64,000 nt of DNA from Yponomeuta sedellus (GCA_934045075.1 OW203732.1:6551501-6615500); one strand, 5' to 3'. Positions 40,793 to 50,890 are shown, counted from the stretch's first letter. A program made the numbers and translations. The notes: generated from the letters alone by a model not told the origin.

Positions 40793-41010
40793 GACCCAGT
40801 GGTTAGGCCATACTCCACATGGCCTAACCTTCCTGCGATGCAGGAAGTGACCCGAGCCGCAGCAGTGGGGACATACGAAGGATTTTTTCTTTTTTTTGAA
40901 AAACTCCCAGACTGAGGCCACTTGTACAAATAGATGGTGACCCCCAGTTGGAATCAAACCCACGAGGTCTGCCTTGGTAGCTATGGGCCTTAACGGCTAG
41001 ACCAACGAGG
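40793..41010. mobile_element. 5S-derived SINE tail joined to a tRNA-like SINE
   Basis: Plus: ACATGGCCTAACCTTCCTGC, GATGCAGGAAGTGACCCG and GTGGGGACATACGAAGGA (5S-SINE tail). Then a different piece with antisense tRNA-like boxes (GGAATCAAACCCACGAGG, GGCTAGACCAACGAGG). Confidence 0.55.
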
Positions 41011-41264
41011 TTGATATCAAGTATCATTTTAAGTAAGGCAAAGTAAAAAGATATGAGGTTTAGTTAGGTTTTGTATTGAGTTACCGGCAGAGGGTACTTG
41101 GATGCGGATTGCAAAGGATCGTGAAAGATGGCATTTGGGGAGGAAAACGACTGCCAGTACATGACAACCGGCACTAACGGCATAATGTGCCTGTAAGAAG
41201 TGCTTTAGAGGAATCGTGTTTTTATAACCAGGTAGGACTGTTAAAGCACAACGTATGAAATATG

Positions 41265-41345
41265 GGCATTACCCCCTATGATAGCACAACGTGGAGCTCT
41301 TTAGGGGAGGGCTATGTCCACCCGTGGACTAGTATAGCCTGACGA
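41265..41345 (-). mobile_element. Repeat C start fragment
   Basis: GGGCATTACCCCCTATGATAG, CTCTTTAGGGGAGGGCTATG and CTAGTATAGCCTGACGACG. Confidence 0.55.
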
Positions 41346-41504
41346 CGACGACGTATGAAATAGCCATATATTGTAAGGAAAAAATCTGTTTTTGCTACAA
41401 GCGACGTGGCAGACCAAGGCGGAAATGGTGTGACGACGTGACCAATTATAGATAGATAAAGAACACTTCATTGCACATTCAGGAAAAATAATATACCATA
41501 TTTA

Positions 41505-41742
41505 TTTTTAATTCACTAACCCATGCTAAGGACAATTTTAAAAACCTATTTAGAGGCGAAAAATTCCACCCATGCCGGGATACGTAATACAGAGAATAGT
41601 GTAAAGAGGTTCGAAATTTCACTGATGCTGGTAAGTCGCCCATTAGCTCAGTTAGATAGAGCGCTGGCACGGATCGCCAGAGGTCGCGGGTTCGAATCCC
41701 GGCATGGGTGGAATTTTTAGCCTCTAAATAGGTTTTTAAAAA
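41505..41742. mobile_element. SINE-A inverted pair
   Basis: A minus-strand tail (CACTAACCCATGCTAAGG, AAAACCTATTTAGAGGCG, CCCATGCCGGGAT) is joined to a plus-strand copy with head TTAGCTCAGTTAGATAGAGCG and 3' end AGCCTCTAAATAGGTTTTTAAA. Confidence 0.75.
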
Positions 41743-42460
41743 TAATATAGCCATGATTTCTTAAATCTGAGTAATGTTATACAATTGGCGGTCTCGCTAA
41801 GAGCGATCTCTTCAAGACAACCTTTAGATGGAGTGGATTGCATGAAAATTTAATCTTTCGCTATCAATATATTTTCCATTTAATCATGTACATAAATAAT
41901 TAAATCGAAAGCAAATAGCAAAAAAGTGCAAGAATACGATATAAATATTTAAATGATAATATACAAAAATGATAACATACAAAAAAATTATCGTCACACA
42001 ATTAAATACAATATATAGGCTTTATTTATATTTGAATAGGTGGGAAGAATTGGCCAGAGACAAGGAGGAGTGGAAATCTACGGAGATTCCTATGCCCTGC
42101 ACAGGGACACAGACGTAGATAATTTTAAAAAATCCCAAACAAAGTCGCACCCACAACCCGTGAAAGAATTACGAACTTGACAACTTACTAAAGACCTGTC
42201 GGAGAGAAAATCAAACTCTATCACATCCACACTGAATTTATAGTATTACTCTCCATTATTTTCGTACCATTCTAAGGGTAGGTCCTAAATTGAAAATCTC
42301 AATCGGGCAAAAAAATATGTTACCCTGTCAAAGTGTCAAACCCTAATCCCGAGTGTTTCACATCGTTATTTTTTCTATTTTCCCAACTTAAAGGCATTTT
42401 ACGAGTGGTTCTAGCTTGCCTTTTAAATCTTGTTCATTTCACGCGGCTGAGACGATAAAA
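41743..42460. other. Gene-free stretch
   Basis: AT-rich, nothing recognised. Confidence 0.5.
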
Positions 42461-42464
42461 TAAC

Positions 42465-42865
42465 ATTTTTAAAAACCTATTTATATAGGTTTTTCTAAAT
42501 AGGTTTTTAAATTTGTTCCTTAGCACGGGTTAGTGCATTAAAATAAAAAATAGTAAAATAACATTTGTTTCGACGTTTTAAAGTTAAATAATAACAAAAA
42601 CAATATAATCGTGTGGGTACAGCGATATCATTCCGATGTAAAACCTAACTGCAAAGTAGGCACTAGGGGCTGCAAGTGATGCAAATTACTTCAGCCAGAT
42701 GTCGTTGCCTGTAAATAATACAGAGAATACTGTTCAAAATTTCGCTGATGGCAGCACTTGACCATTATCTCAGTTAGGAAAGCGCTGTTACGGTTAGCCA
42801 GAGATCGCGGGTTCGAGTCCCGGCATGGGCGGAATTTTTAACCCCTAAATAGGTTTTTAAATAAT
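42465..42865 (+). mobile_element. SINE-A copy, diverged, longer spacer
   Basis: Inverted tail piece AAAACCTATTTATATAGG, then tail, spacer with an extra ~40-base AT insertion, and a diverged head (TTATCTCAGTTAGGAAAGCGC; GGTTCGAGTCCCGGC). Ends CCCTAAATAGGTTTTTAAAT. Confidence 0.7.
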
Positions 42866-43031
42866 TAAAGGTCAACTGCATCACTTTTTTAAATGCAGCT
42901 TTATTTTTAGCATTGAACAAAAATTGTATACAACATTCAATTTGAATAGCTGCTTAAGTCTCCCCTAAGGAGCAACAAACGTAGTTTACTTTTCATTGAC
43001 AATCGACATGTCGGATTGAAGTTAGACTTTG

Positions 43032-43055
43032 CCAATACGTTTCGAAACGTATTGG
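43032..43055. repeat. Perfect 24-bp palindrome
   Basis: CCAATACGTTTC followed directly by its reverse complement, no spacer. A further copy of AAACGTATTGG occurs at 43148. Confidence 0.85.
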
Positions 43056-43340
43056 AAATAAACTTGGAAAAGTCTTATGACGCTTATGTTTTTTATTCCA
43101 ATAAACTGAGTTGTATCGCACGATCAAATCTAGATTTGTGTCCTCTAAACGTATTGGCAAAGTGTCGTAGCGAACAAAGGGCTTATACCATTTTACTAAT
43201 GCAAAATTTCTGAAATACAGCACGAAAACATTGTGTTTTTCTACATACAACTTTTGTTATTTTTCTAACGAGTAGGTTTTATTTAGATTTTTTATATTTT
43301 CCACATACCATGGTCTAGACTGCCAATTTTATACTACTTC

Positions 43341-43510
43341 CTGTTTTTACACGGATTTCACTCGTTTATTATATTTTTTACAATTTTCCAACGTTTCGGC
43401 ACTTTTACAGGTGCCGTGGTCTCGGATGACTGCACGGCACCTGTTAAAGTGCCGAAACGTTGGAAAATTGTAAAAAATTTAATAAACGAGTGAAATCCGT
43501 GTAAAAACAG
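43341..43510. mobile_element. Repeat P as a 170-bp palindrome
   Basis: The two ends (CTGTTTTTACACGGATTTCAC and its complement) converge on GTGCCGTGG...CACGGCAC with arms of about 80 bases nearly identical throughout. The right arm continues into the usual repeat P downstream block (TTAATTATGTCTAGTACTCG). Looks like a snap-back copy. Confidence 0.8.
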
Positions 43511-43569
43511 TTTTAATTATGTCTAGTACTCGTATTAACCTTAGAAAATACTATATATACTACTTACGA

Positions 43570-44330
43570 AGATAAAACAAACTATTAGATTTTTTTAATT
43601 CTTTCCATTCTTTATTCCGTCGTCTGTTATATATTCCAGAAGATCTCATCATACGGAAACATTCCTGGAGAACATTCTCCTCAGCCCATCACTAGTGGCT
43701 GTTCAAGCAAGCGAGACTTAACCACATAATCATATCTTGATCATAGCCGGCAAATAACACTACCAGACAAGGTTAATGAGAATTGCATCACAGCGCTAAT
43801 GGGAATAGACGGGGATAATCTAATCTAATATCAATGGCTTCGAGTAAGGTGGAAAATGCGGTCGTGTACAGGCGTCGCAGCTCGTCCTTTACATTCTTGT
43901 GGCAAATTCGTCCGTAACGTAACTGAGCAGACGGCAAGGTATAGATGTACGTGCTGTCAACTGTACAGTTGAGAAGTATGCCAAAATCACTCTTAAAGTG
44001 TGCATAGCAGGTGCGAAAACTGCAAGATAAGGTCCCGTGTCACTCACTGTGCAAATCAAGACCGAATTTCAGTGAAAACTGTAGAGGTGATTTGGGAATG
44101 TTCAATGGAATGTTCGTATTGGGCAATATCGGTGCTGGTTTACTTGGTTGAAATAGTTACCGTTTCTGAAATGAGAATTTCAATCAGTGAATAGTTATTC
44201 TAGTATCGATCTGCCTCCTCAGTCTTTTAAAATAGGATTTTGATGAAGCGACTGTAACTTGAGGTTTTTAGTTAATGAATTATACTTTATTGTACACGAA
44301 ACATTAACTTAGAAAAAAATTGTCGTGGCG
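43570..44330. other. Gene-free stretch
   Basis: One short plus frame (44000-44194) without motif; otherwise unique. Confidence 0.5.
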
Positions 44331-44500
44331 GTAGCCGAATAGCAATGGACTTGGAAGCGAATGCTACAAGTTTGATTCCCAGTGCGCATGTACCAAAGAG
44401 TTTGTTTTCTAACTTCTGGCATATTGCTACAATAACGTAAATCACGCAAAGTTACGTAAAGCTACGTAAAATTACGGTAGCAATATGCCACTCGCTAACT
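44331..44500. mobile_element. SINE-B remnants with an internal hairpin
   Basis: Head-like GGCGGTAGCCGAATAGCAATGG at 44328. GGCATATTGCTA (44417) returns as TAGCAATATGCC (44478) around ACGTAAA repeats. Confidence 0.45.
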
Positions 44501-44504
44501 GTGA

Positions 44505-44700
44505 ATGCTGTGTGGTGTCGGCCTAGAGAACAGCACCAACCCAAATTCTTCCCGCGGGCGTCGTAAAAGGCGACTAAGGGACACAAACCGGGGGGTGGGC
44601 AGCACCGCCCGCTGCAGTACAATTCCACCAAACTGCGATCCCCAAGCCACATGCCCAGCGTGGGGATTATGGGCATTACCTCCAATGATGGCATAACCTT
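44505..44700 (-). mobile_element. Repeat C copy
   Basis: Complement of repeat C: GTGGTGTCGGCCTAGAGAAC, AAATTCTTCCCGCGGGCG, GGACACAAACCGGGGGG and GCGTGGGGATTATGGGC. Confidence 0.7.
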
Positions 44701-44799
44701 GCGCATTTTAAAATAGCTTATGTCTTCGGCGCAATTATAATGCATCGTTGTCATCTTATCTGTTAAAATCTGACGATTGGTAGCCATTAGCCCATGTAC

Positions 44800-44945
44800 G
44801 ACCATTACTGGGTATACGCCTTCTCCAGGGCATATTAATTATTTCTGGTCTCTGCCATCCTCGCCCACCCGCTACCAGCCATCTACAATCTGATCGTAAG
44901 TCTATGCTGCATTTGCCAGCTTGTGGTTGCCATTCGAGAATATCA
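44800..44945. mobile_element. Interspersed repeat related to 29930-30200
   Basis: CATTACTGGGTATACGCCTTC, CTGCCATCCTCGCCCACCCG and AGCCATCTACAATCTGATCG. Confidence 0.35.
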
Positions 44946-45219
44946 CATCACAAGTTATTGGACGTATACAAGTTATTGGACGTATTGGACGTTATTGTCA
45001 TAGAAAGACATAAAATAAAATGAACGAAGCATAAAATGTAATATATGAAGTTATATATTAAACGGGTTTAATGGCGATTATATTGGGTAAAACGTAATCA
45101 CCTTATTTCCCGATGTTTCGGCAGCGTTACAGTGGCCGTGGTGTCGGGTAGACTGAAGTGGCGAGTACAGTCAATTATTGTGGGTCGTCACTTTGTTTTT
45201 TTTTTTTACCTAATAAATA

Positions 45220-45648
45220 ATTAGATTAGATTAGAAAATTATTTATTGCACAATAATCATATTTGTACAAAGGCGAGCTTAATACTAATGAGTATTAAAA
45301 ATAATAATAATCGTGATTAGATCCGGTTACGTTACGTTATCAACCCTTGTATGTCCCCACTGCTGGGGCACGGGTCTCTTCCTGCATCGCAGGAAGGTTA
45401 GGCCATACTCCACCACGGGGGCCAAGTCCGGGTTGGTGGAGGATCGTAAGACAGTGGCTGGCCTTACTGTCAGAAGTTATTAAGCCGCCCATAAGGCCTC
45501 TGACATGGCTTTACGACTGCCATAATATGACAGCCGGCACCAACGGCTTAGCGTGCGTTGCGAAGCACGGAAACGCTCGTACTCACACATATTCATATAT
45601 TAACCGGATCTGAAATCTGAATTAGATTAGAAAATTATTTATTGCACA
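45220..45648 (-). mobile_element. Locus duplicate 1 carrying a 5S-derived SINE body
   Basis: Unique lead (TTATTTATTGCACAATAATC, AAGGCGAGCTTAATACTAATG), then the SINE tail/body on the minus strand (on plus: GTATGTCCCCACTGCTGGGG ... CCGGCACCAACGGCTTAGCG). The lead recurs 398 bases later, so the locus is tandemly duplicated. Confidence 0.75.
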
Positions 45649-46325
45649 ATAATCATATTTACACTATTTTTATTTTTAATGCACTAACCCGTGCTAAGGA
45701 ACAAATTTAAAAACCTATTTAGAGGCTAAAAATTTCACCCATGCCGGGATTCGAACCCGCAACCTCTGGCTATCCGTACCAGCGCTCTACCAATTGAGCC
45801 AATGGGCGACTCACGGCATCAGTGAAATTTCGAACCTCTTTACAATATTCTCTGTATTACGTACAGGCAGCGACATCTGACTTAAGCAAATTGCATTACT
45901 TACAGACCCGACTACCTACTTTGCAGTTAGGTTTAACATCGGAACGATATCACTATACTCACATGATTACATGGGTGAAATTTTTAGCCTCTAAATAGGT
46001 TTTTAAATTTGTTCCTTAGCACGGGTTAGTGCATTAAAAATAAAAATAGTGTAATCATGTGAGTATAGTGATATCGTTCCGATGTTAAACCTAACTGCAA
46101 AGTAGGTAGTCGGGTCTGTAAGTAATGCAATTTGCTTAAGTCAGATGTCGCTGCCTGTACGTAATACAGAGAATATTGTAAAGAGGTTCGAAATTTCACT
46201 GATGCCGTGAGTCGCCCATTGGCTCAATTGGTAGAGCGCTGGTACGGATAGCCAGAGGTTGCGGGTTCGAATCCCGGCATGGGTGAATTTTTAGCCTCTA
46301 AATAGGTTTTTAAATAATCATATTT
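45649..46325. mobile_element. SINE-A inverted dimer with 13-bp TSDs
   Basis: TSD AATAATCATATTT at 45649-45661 and 46313-46325; inserted sequence 45662-46312 (651 bp). The first half is an antisense SINE-A, the second a sense SINE-A; both contain head, spacer (GATGTCGCTGCCTGTACG or complement) and tail, ending TAAATAGGTTTTTAAA. The TSD length fits target-primed reverse transcription. Confidence 0.9.
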
Positions 46326-46763
46326 GTACAAAGGCGAGCTTAATACTAATGAGTATTAATAATAATAATAATCGTGATTAGATCCGGTTACGTTACGTTA
46401 TCAACCCTTGTATGTCCCCACTGCTGGGGCACGGGTCTCTTCCTGCATCGCAGGAAGGTTAGGCCATACTCCACCACGGGGGCCAAGTCCGGGTTGGTGG
46501 AGGATCGTAAGACAGTGGCTGGCCTTACTGTCAGAAGTTATTAAGCCGCCCATAAGGCCTCTGACATGGCTTTACGTCTGCCATAATATGACAGCCGGCA
46601 CCAACGGCTTAGCGTGCCTTGCGAATCTAGGAAGCGTTCGGAAAAATGCCACTAGCAGTAGTCACGGGACGGTCACCCATCCCGTACCTGACCGCGCCTG
46701 TTGTTGCTTAACCAAGTGATTGATTCCAATCACTCGGTTCGCCTAGGCCACGAGCGCTTCAGA
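46326..46763 (-). mobile_element. Locus duplicate 2 with full-length 5S-derived SINE
   Basis: Matches duplicate 1 at an offset of 1061 bases (398-bp tandem period plus the 663-bp SINE-A insertion and its TSD). It then continues into a complete 5S-type head: minus strand AGGCGAACCGAGTGATTGG, GTTAAGCAACAACAGGCG, TACGGGATGGGTGACCGTCC. Confidence 0.85.
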
Positions 46764-47035
46764 TCCGGTTAATATATGAATATGTGTGAGTACGAGCGTT
46801 TCCGTGCTTCGCAACGCACGCTAAGCCGTTGTTGCCGGCTGTAATGTAATGGCAGTCGTTAAGCCATGTCAGAGGCCTTACGGGCGGCTTGATAACTTCT
46901 GACAGTAAGGCCCGCCACTGTCTTACAATCCTCCATCAACATGGACTTGGCCCCCGTGGTGGAGTATAGCCTAACCTTCCTGCGATGCAGAAAGAGACCC
47001 ATGCCCCAGCAGTGGGGACATAAAAGGGGTTTCGA
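46757..47035 (+). mobile_element. Inverted third copy of the 5S-derived SINE body
   Basis: Starts with the complement of 45605 sequence (CAGATCCGGTTAATATATGAA), then GAGCGTTTCCGTGCTTCGC, CGTTGTTGCCGGCTGTAATG, GTGGTGGAGTATAGCC and AGCAGTGGGGACATAAAAGG. It forms a long inverted repeat with duplicate 1. Confidence 0.75.
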
Positions 47036-47540
47036 TGTACGAGTGTCGCGAATGATTAAGAAATACTATTGTAACGTATGAAGTCGACTTTACTTTACTT
47101 TTCAACGTAATTTTTCCGAACCCGAGGCCTTCCACATTCCACCTCGATGCGGCTGCTGTAGGCTCTCCCGCGGGACCTACGTTATTAATTAGTGTTGGTT
47201 CTCGGGAGAATAATCGCGTGCATTTCACCACGTGATATATCATCGTGCTGGCCGTAAATTTTACGTACAAAATGTTAAAAACCTGATGCAAATGTGTTCA
47301 GTAGCAATTATTTCCATGAAAGAGGAAGGATTTGTGGAGGAATAGAGGCGTTTGCAACAAATATCAGTTACGAACACAGTCCCTGCGGGAAAAAAGCAGA
47401 ATAGTTCTTGGCATTAGTAGTGCAAATTAGCAGGCAAAGAAAGTGATTATTATGCTAACTCTAAGTAACAAATAATAAAAACCAGTGTAGGTGGAGTGCC
47501 GCTATGAATTCCAAATAAATGAAAATAAAGTCTTTCATCA
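47036..47540. other. Gene-free stretch
   Basis: Part of the minus frame 46971-47291 overlaps the SINE; no independent coding evidence. Confidence 0.45.
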
Positions 47541-47542
47541 TC

Positions 47543-47705
47543 ATTAACCCATTAAGTCGCCACCAAGAGGCACAGGTCTCTTCTCTGAGGAAGGTATAGG
47601 CCATACTCCACCACGGGGGCCAAGTCCGGATTGCAGGACGCTTGAGAAACTAGTGGCTGATCTTACTGTTAGAAGTTTTTAAACCGCCCTAAGGCCACAG
47701 ATTAG
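47543..47705 (-). mobile_element. 5S-derived SINE tail, second subfamily
   Basis: ATCATTAACCCATTAAGTCG, GGCACAGGTCTCTTCTCTG, CCACGGGGGCCAAGTCCGG and CTAGTGGCTGATCTTACTG, like the copy at 392. Confidence 0.6.
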
Positions 47706-47786
47706 ATAATAAGTAGTTACTACGTAACAGATACATCTCTCCCATACTAAAGCGAAAATACCTACGCTTTAATAGCCTACAAAACC

Positions 47787-48165
47787 TTAATAATAATAAC
47801 TACTGTTCACAGCGAGGAGAAATATACCATAAGTACCCGCGTGCAAGCGCGTCATCGCACGAATGCGCTGGGGTTGTACCTTGTCAAAAATATGTAAAAT
47901 AAAATGAGAAGCTGACTTTGTTTGAGTTGTTATTGGATCAGGTATGAAACATAATTTTTCGTCATTGTGGGCGATTTTGACCGCCACGTTTAATCCTGAA
48001 ATTGGAATGGGTTCTATTTGTCCCTCTCTATTCCTAGACAAACATCTAAAATGAAGGGGACTGATAGAACGGATTTTAGTTTTTGGATTGTGCGTGGCGG
48101 TCAGAATCGACCACATTATATCGGTTTGAATTCGAGAAATACATAAATATTCGACATCCATGTTT
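47787..48165 (-). mobile_element. Foldback-bearing repeat with an open frame (124 codons)
   Basis: The core 47960-48115 is an inverted repeat (GTGGGCGATTTTGACCGCCA and TGGCGGTCAGAATCGACCAC at its ends; TTCTATTTGTCCC and GACTGATAGAAC inside). The open frame across it has no known motif and owes its length to the palindrome, so I treat it as non-coding. Confidence 0.5.
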
Positions 48166-48244
48166 GTTGTACATGTTTTGTTTCTAATGTTTACTACGTA
48201 ACACTAAAAAGCCAAATTAGTTGATCCTAAATTAAATTAACATT

Positions 48245-48359
48245 AAAAACAAATACATACACGACAAAGATTGGTAACTACCATCGATAAAATATTACTA
48301 CTTTAGTAATATTTTATCGATGGTAACTACCCATCTTTGTCGTGCATGTATTTGTTTTT
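48245..48359. repeat. Near-perfect 115-bp palindrome
   Basis: Arms of about 55 bases: AAAAACAAATACATACACGAC ... ATCGATAAAATATTACTA against its complement, with one or two mismatches and a 4-base centre. Confidence 0.88.
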
Positions 48360-48364
48360 CACGA

Positions 48365-48400
48365 CTCCACGACTTTTAGCAACTGCTAAAAGTCGTGGAG
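48365..48400. repeat. Perfect 17-bp hairpin adjoining the palindrome
   Basis: CTCCACGACTTTTAGCA, a 2-base spacer, then the exact complement. Starts 5 bases after the larger palindrome. Confidence 0.85.
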
Positions 48401-48668
48401 CGAACTATAACAAAATTGTTATTTTAGGCATTTTCCATCAATTTACGACTAATGTTGTGCATTTTTTAAAAAATTCGGTAGGTATATCCACTGTAAGCCG
48501 TGAAAACGTGACAAACAGAGACACGCATAATAATGTTAGAACGGATGTGGTTATTTAGAATCAAAATTTACAACTCCACGAAAAAAAGCAGTTACCTTTA
48601 TTTTTTTACTAGTACCTACCTACCTTTATGTTTAAAGAAATAAATATAAGATTTAAAATACTACTTAC

Positions 48669-49260
48669 CTTTCTTCGTCTCTCGGCAGTGAAAAAAATTA
48701 TAATCCCGTCCACTGCACAATAATTATGTTGGTAGTTAGCCAGTGTCGGCTAGGTCTATCTACCTCACGATGGGCTGGTTGAGAGAGCGGAATGGGAGGT
48801 GAAGTGAATGGACTTACTTGGTGATGGTGGATGATGGCTCGCTTTAGCTGTTGGGCAGATGATGAGCCGTGATGGATGAGCTGATGCGTCCAGCGCACGG
48901 AGAACACTCCTGCACTGTTCACTTATAGTCTAATATTGTCAATATATTGTTCTTTGAGCTGATAAAGTTTCTTGGTCACCAAAATGTCTATCACTTCACG
49001 AGAATTCGAGCACTTATCACGCGCGTATGTCACAGTGCGAATGTGTGTGCAGATGGCTGGATAAATTAGTAGCGAGCGAGCGGCACGAGCGACGGCACCG
49101 GAACGACTCAGAATAATGAATGAATGAATGACCACAGATTCATGATTACGTCGCGCGATCGATTCTCGCGCGAACATATGTGGTTTCTGCATTTCGAGTA
49201 GCAAACGCGGGAAAGGTGCGGTGCGAGCGCTCAGCGGGCGTAGCGGCCCTTTGTCGGTTG
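48669..49260 (-). other. Candidate host first exon (5' UTR), minus strand
   Basis: CpG-rich, low-repeat sequence unlike its surroundings. On the minus strand it has two consensus donors: CACCAA|GTAAGT (exon end 48818) and GAAAG|GTAAGT (exon end 48669). A TATATA box near 49290 on the same strand sits about 30 bases upstream of a plausible start near 49260. There is no convincing coding frame, so it would be leader sequence of a gene extending left of, or hopping over, this region. A sense-strand promoter reading is also possible. Confidence 0.35.
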
Positions 49261-49285
49261 TATCGTGGACGATACGCCCCGGGCG

Positions 49286-49298
49286 GCAGGTATATAAC
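49286..49298. promoter_or_regulatory. TATA-box-like site in CpG-rich region
   Basis: GGTATATAACGCG; TATATA is readable on either strand. Supports, without proving, a promoter for the candidate exon on the left. Confidence 0.35.
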
Positions 49299-49334
49299 GC
49301 GTGACCTTGAGCGAGTGACGGACGCCAGATAAGG

Positions 49335-49530
49335 CGTCCTAAGTCCGTCGCTTATAGACTGCTATCTATCGACGCCAGCCGGCACCAATTGCTTAACGTA
49401 CATTGAAGTACGGAAACGCTCGAAAAAATGCCACTTAGACGGTCACACATCCACGCACTGAACGCACGCTGTGTTGCTGAACCTACGTGATCATTTGAGA
49501 TTTAGTCACTTAGGCAGCCATAGCCACGAG
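49335..49530 (-). mobile_element. 5S-derived SINE, second head subfamily
   Basis: Minus strand: GTCGCTCGTGGCTATGGCTG, AGGTTCAGCAACACAGCGTG, TCAGTGCGTGGATGTGTGAC, then GGCATTTTTTCGAGCGTTTCC and GCCGGCTGGCG. The head diverges from the main type but keeps the same spacing. Confidence 0.65.
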
Positions 49531-50000
49531 CGACTCAAAAAAGTCTTTCATTTTGTAGAAAATATATTTCGGAGTGTCTGTGCAACTCGGTGGACTAATA
49601 TAGCCTGAAGAAGAAGAAAAAGAAGTGCAACGCGTACTTCACCAGTTTGTTTATGTAAAGCAAACCCGATTGATTGCTCCGAAAAAATCTTCAATACCTC
49701 AAAAAGCATCAAACATATCAAATTAACACCGTCCGCGTCCGCTCGACGAGAAAGGCATTTTTAGCGAACGATCAAAACATTGCCCCCAGTCCCTGTGTAT
49801 CCGGAGCAATAAATTAATCGCGGCGGGCACGCAGCGGTGACAGGCCCTCATGTGGTCTGCGAATTAATTAAGCCCCAATAATTCGATTAATTCACTCCGC
49901 GTTGTTTTTGTTTTAAATCTGAACGACCCCTTTGGGGATACAATATACCGACAATTTTGATATAACACATTGTAGGTAATACAGAGCACGGTCGCGGAAT
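49531..50000. other. Gene-free stretch
   Basis: Includes a repeat C edge (GGACTAATATAGCCTGAAGAAG, about 49590). Otherwise unassigned. Confidence 0.45.
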
Positions 50001-50148
50001 AGTGTAAAGAGATTCGAAATTTCACTGATGCCGGTGAGTCGCCCATTAGCTCAATTGAAAGAGCGCTGGCACGGATAGCCAGAGGTCGCGGGTTCGAATC
50101 CCGGCATGGCCACCCATGCATTTTTAGCCTCTAAATAGATTTTTAACA
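50000..50148 (+). mobile_element. SINE-A, 5'-truncated
   Basis: GATTCGAAATTTCACTGATGCC, full tRNA-like head (ATTAGCTCAATTGAAAGAGCG; GGTCGCGGGTTCGAATCCC) and 3' end AGCCTCTAAATAGATTTTTAAC. Confidence 0.78.
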
Positions 50149-50256
50149 TTGTAGGTGTTACGGCATTATTATCAAACAAGGTGTATTTGATGTGCCGTCT
50201 CCTATCGAAAGTTGGCAACCAATTCGGCTATCTTGCTTTTCGAGGTTGCCCATACA

Positions 50257-50575
50257 AGAAGCGCTCGTGGCCTAGTCGAACCGAGTGATTGGAATCAATT
50301 ACTTGGATTGAAAACAGCAGGCGCGCTCAGGTGGAGGATGGGTGACCGTCCCGTGACTACAGCTAGTGGCATTTTTCCAAGCGCTTCCATGCTTCGCAAG
50401 GCATGCTAAGCCGGTGCCGGCTGTCATATAGTGCCAGTTGTTAAGCCATGTCACTGTCTCACTGTCTTAGGATCCTCCACCAACCCGGTCTTGGCCCCGT
50501 GGTGGAGTACGGCCTAACCTTCCTGCAATGCAGGAAGAGACCCGTGCCGTAGCAGTGGGGACATACAAGGATTGA
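50257..50575 (+). mobile_element. 5S-derived SINE, full length
   Basis: Best forward copy: GCGCTCGTGGCCTAGTCGAA, CCGAGTGATTGGAATCAAT, CAGGCGCGCTCAGG, GGATGGGTGACCGTCCCGTG, GGCATTTTTCCAAGCG, CGGTGCCGGCTGTCATATAG, GTGGTGGAGTACGGCC, GGGGACATACAAGGATTGAT. The 5S A-box TTAAGCAAC is mutated here to GAAAACAGC. Confidence 0.82.
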
Positions 50576-50815
50576 TATCAATACACACAAGGAACTGGTG
50601 CTGTATCGAAACCACTATCGTGAAGTTAGAATCACAAAATTCCCTTGATCCAGAAACCAGACCGCACTAGTAAATTACCGTGCCTGTGATTTTAGAACTA
50701 TATTATAATTATAATTGTAAAATTGGACCCTTACGTCTGTACTCAAGGTTTGCCACGTGATCCTGACATATCTACTTCTTTCTTTTTACTGACATTGGTG
50801 TTCTATAATAATAGA
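50576..50815. other. Gene-free stretch
   Basis: AT-rich; nothing recognised. Confidence 0.5.
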
Positions 50816-50816
50816 G

Positions 50817-50890
50817 GGGTGGTAGCGTAGCGGCAGAACGAGAACTTCTCAATAGGGAGGTTGTGGGTTTGAATCCCGGTTTGAACCGGG
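50817..50890 (+). mobile_element. SINE-B head
   Basis: GGTGGTAGCGTAGCGGCAGAAC, GGTTGTGGGTTTGAATCCCGG; then a short hairpin AACCGGGATTGG. Confidence 0.6.

Noticed and set aside
45347..46719. Plus frames starting with PTAGARVSSCIAGRLGHTPP-type peptides
   Set aside because: Shared translations of the 5S-derived SINE body in each copy.
47787..48161. 124-codon minus-strand frame as a gene
   Set aside because: Half of it is a foldback repeat, and no domain or codon pattern supports it.
50261..50350. Genuine 5S rRNA gene
   Set aside because: Only the internal promoter segment matches 5S; the ends and the attached body show a SINE.
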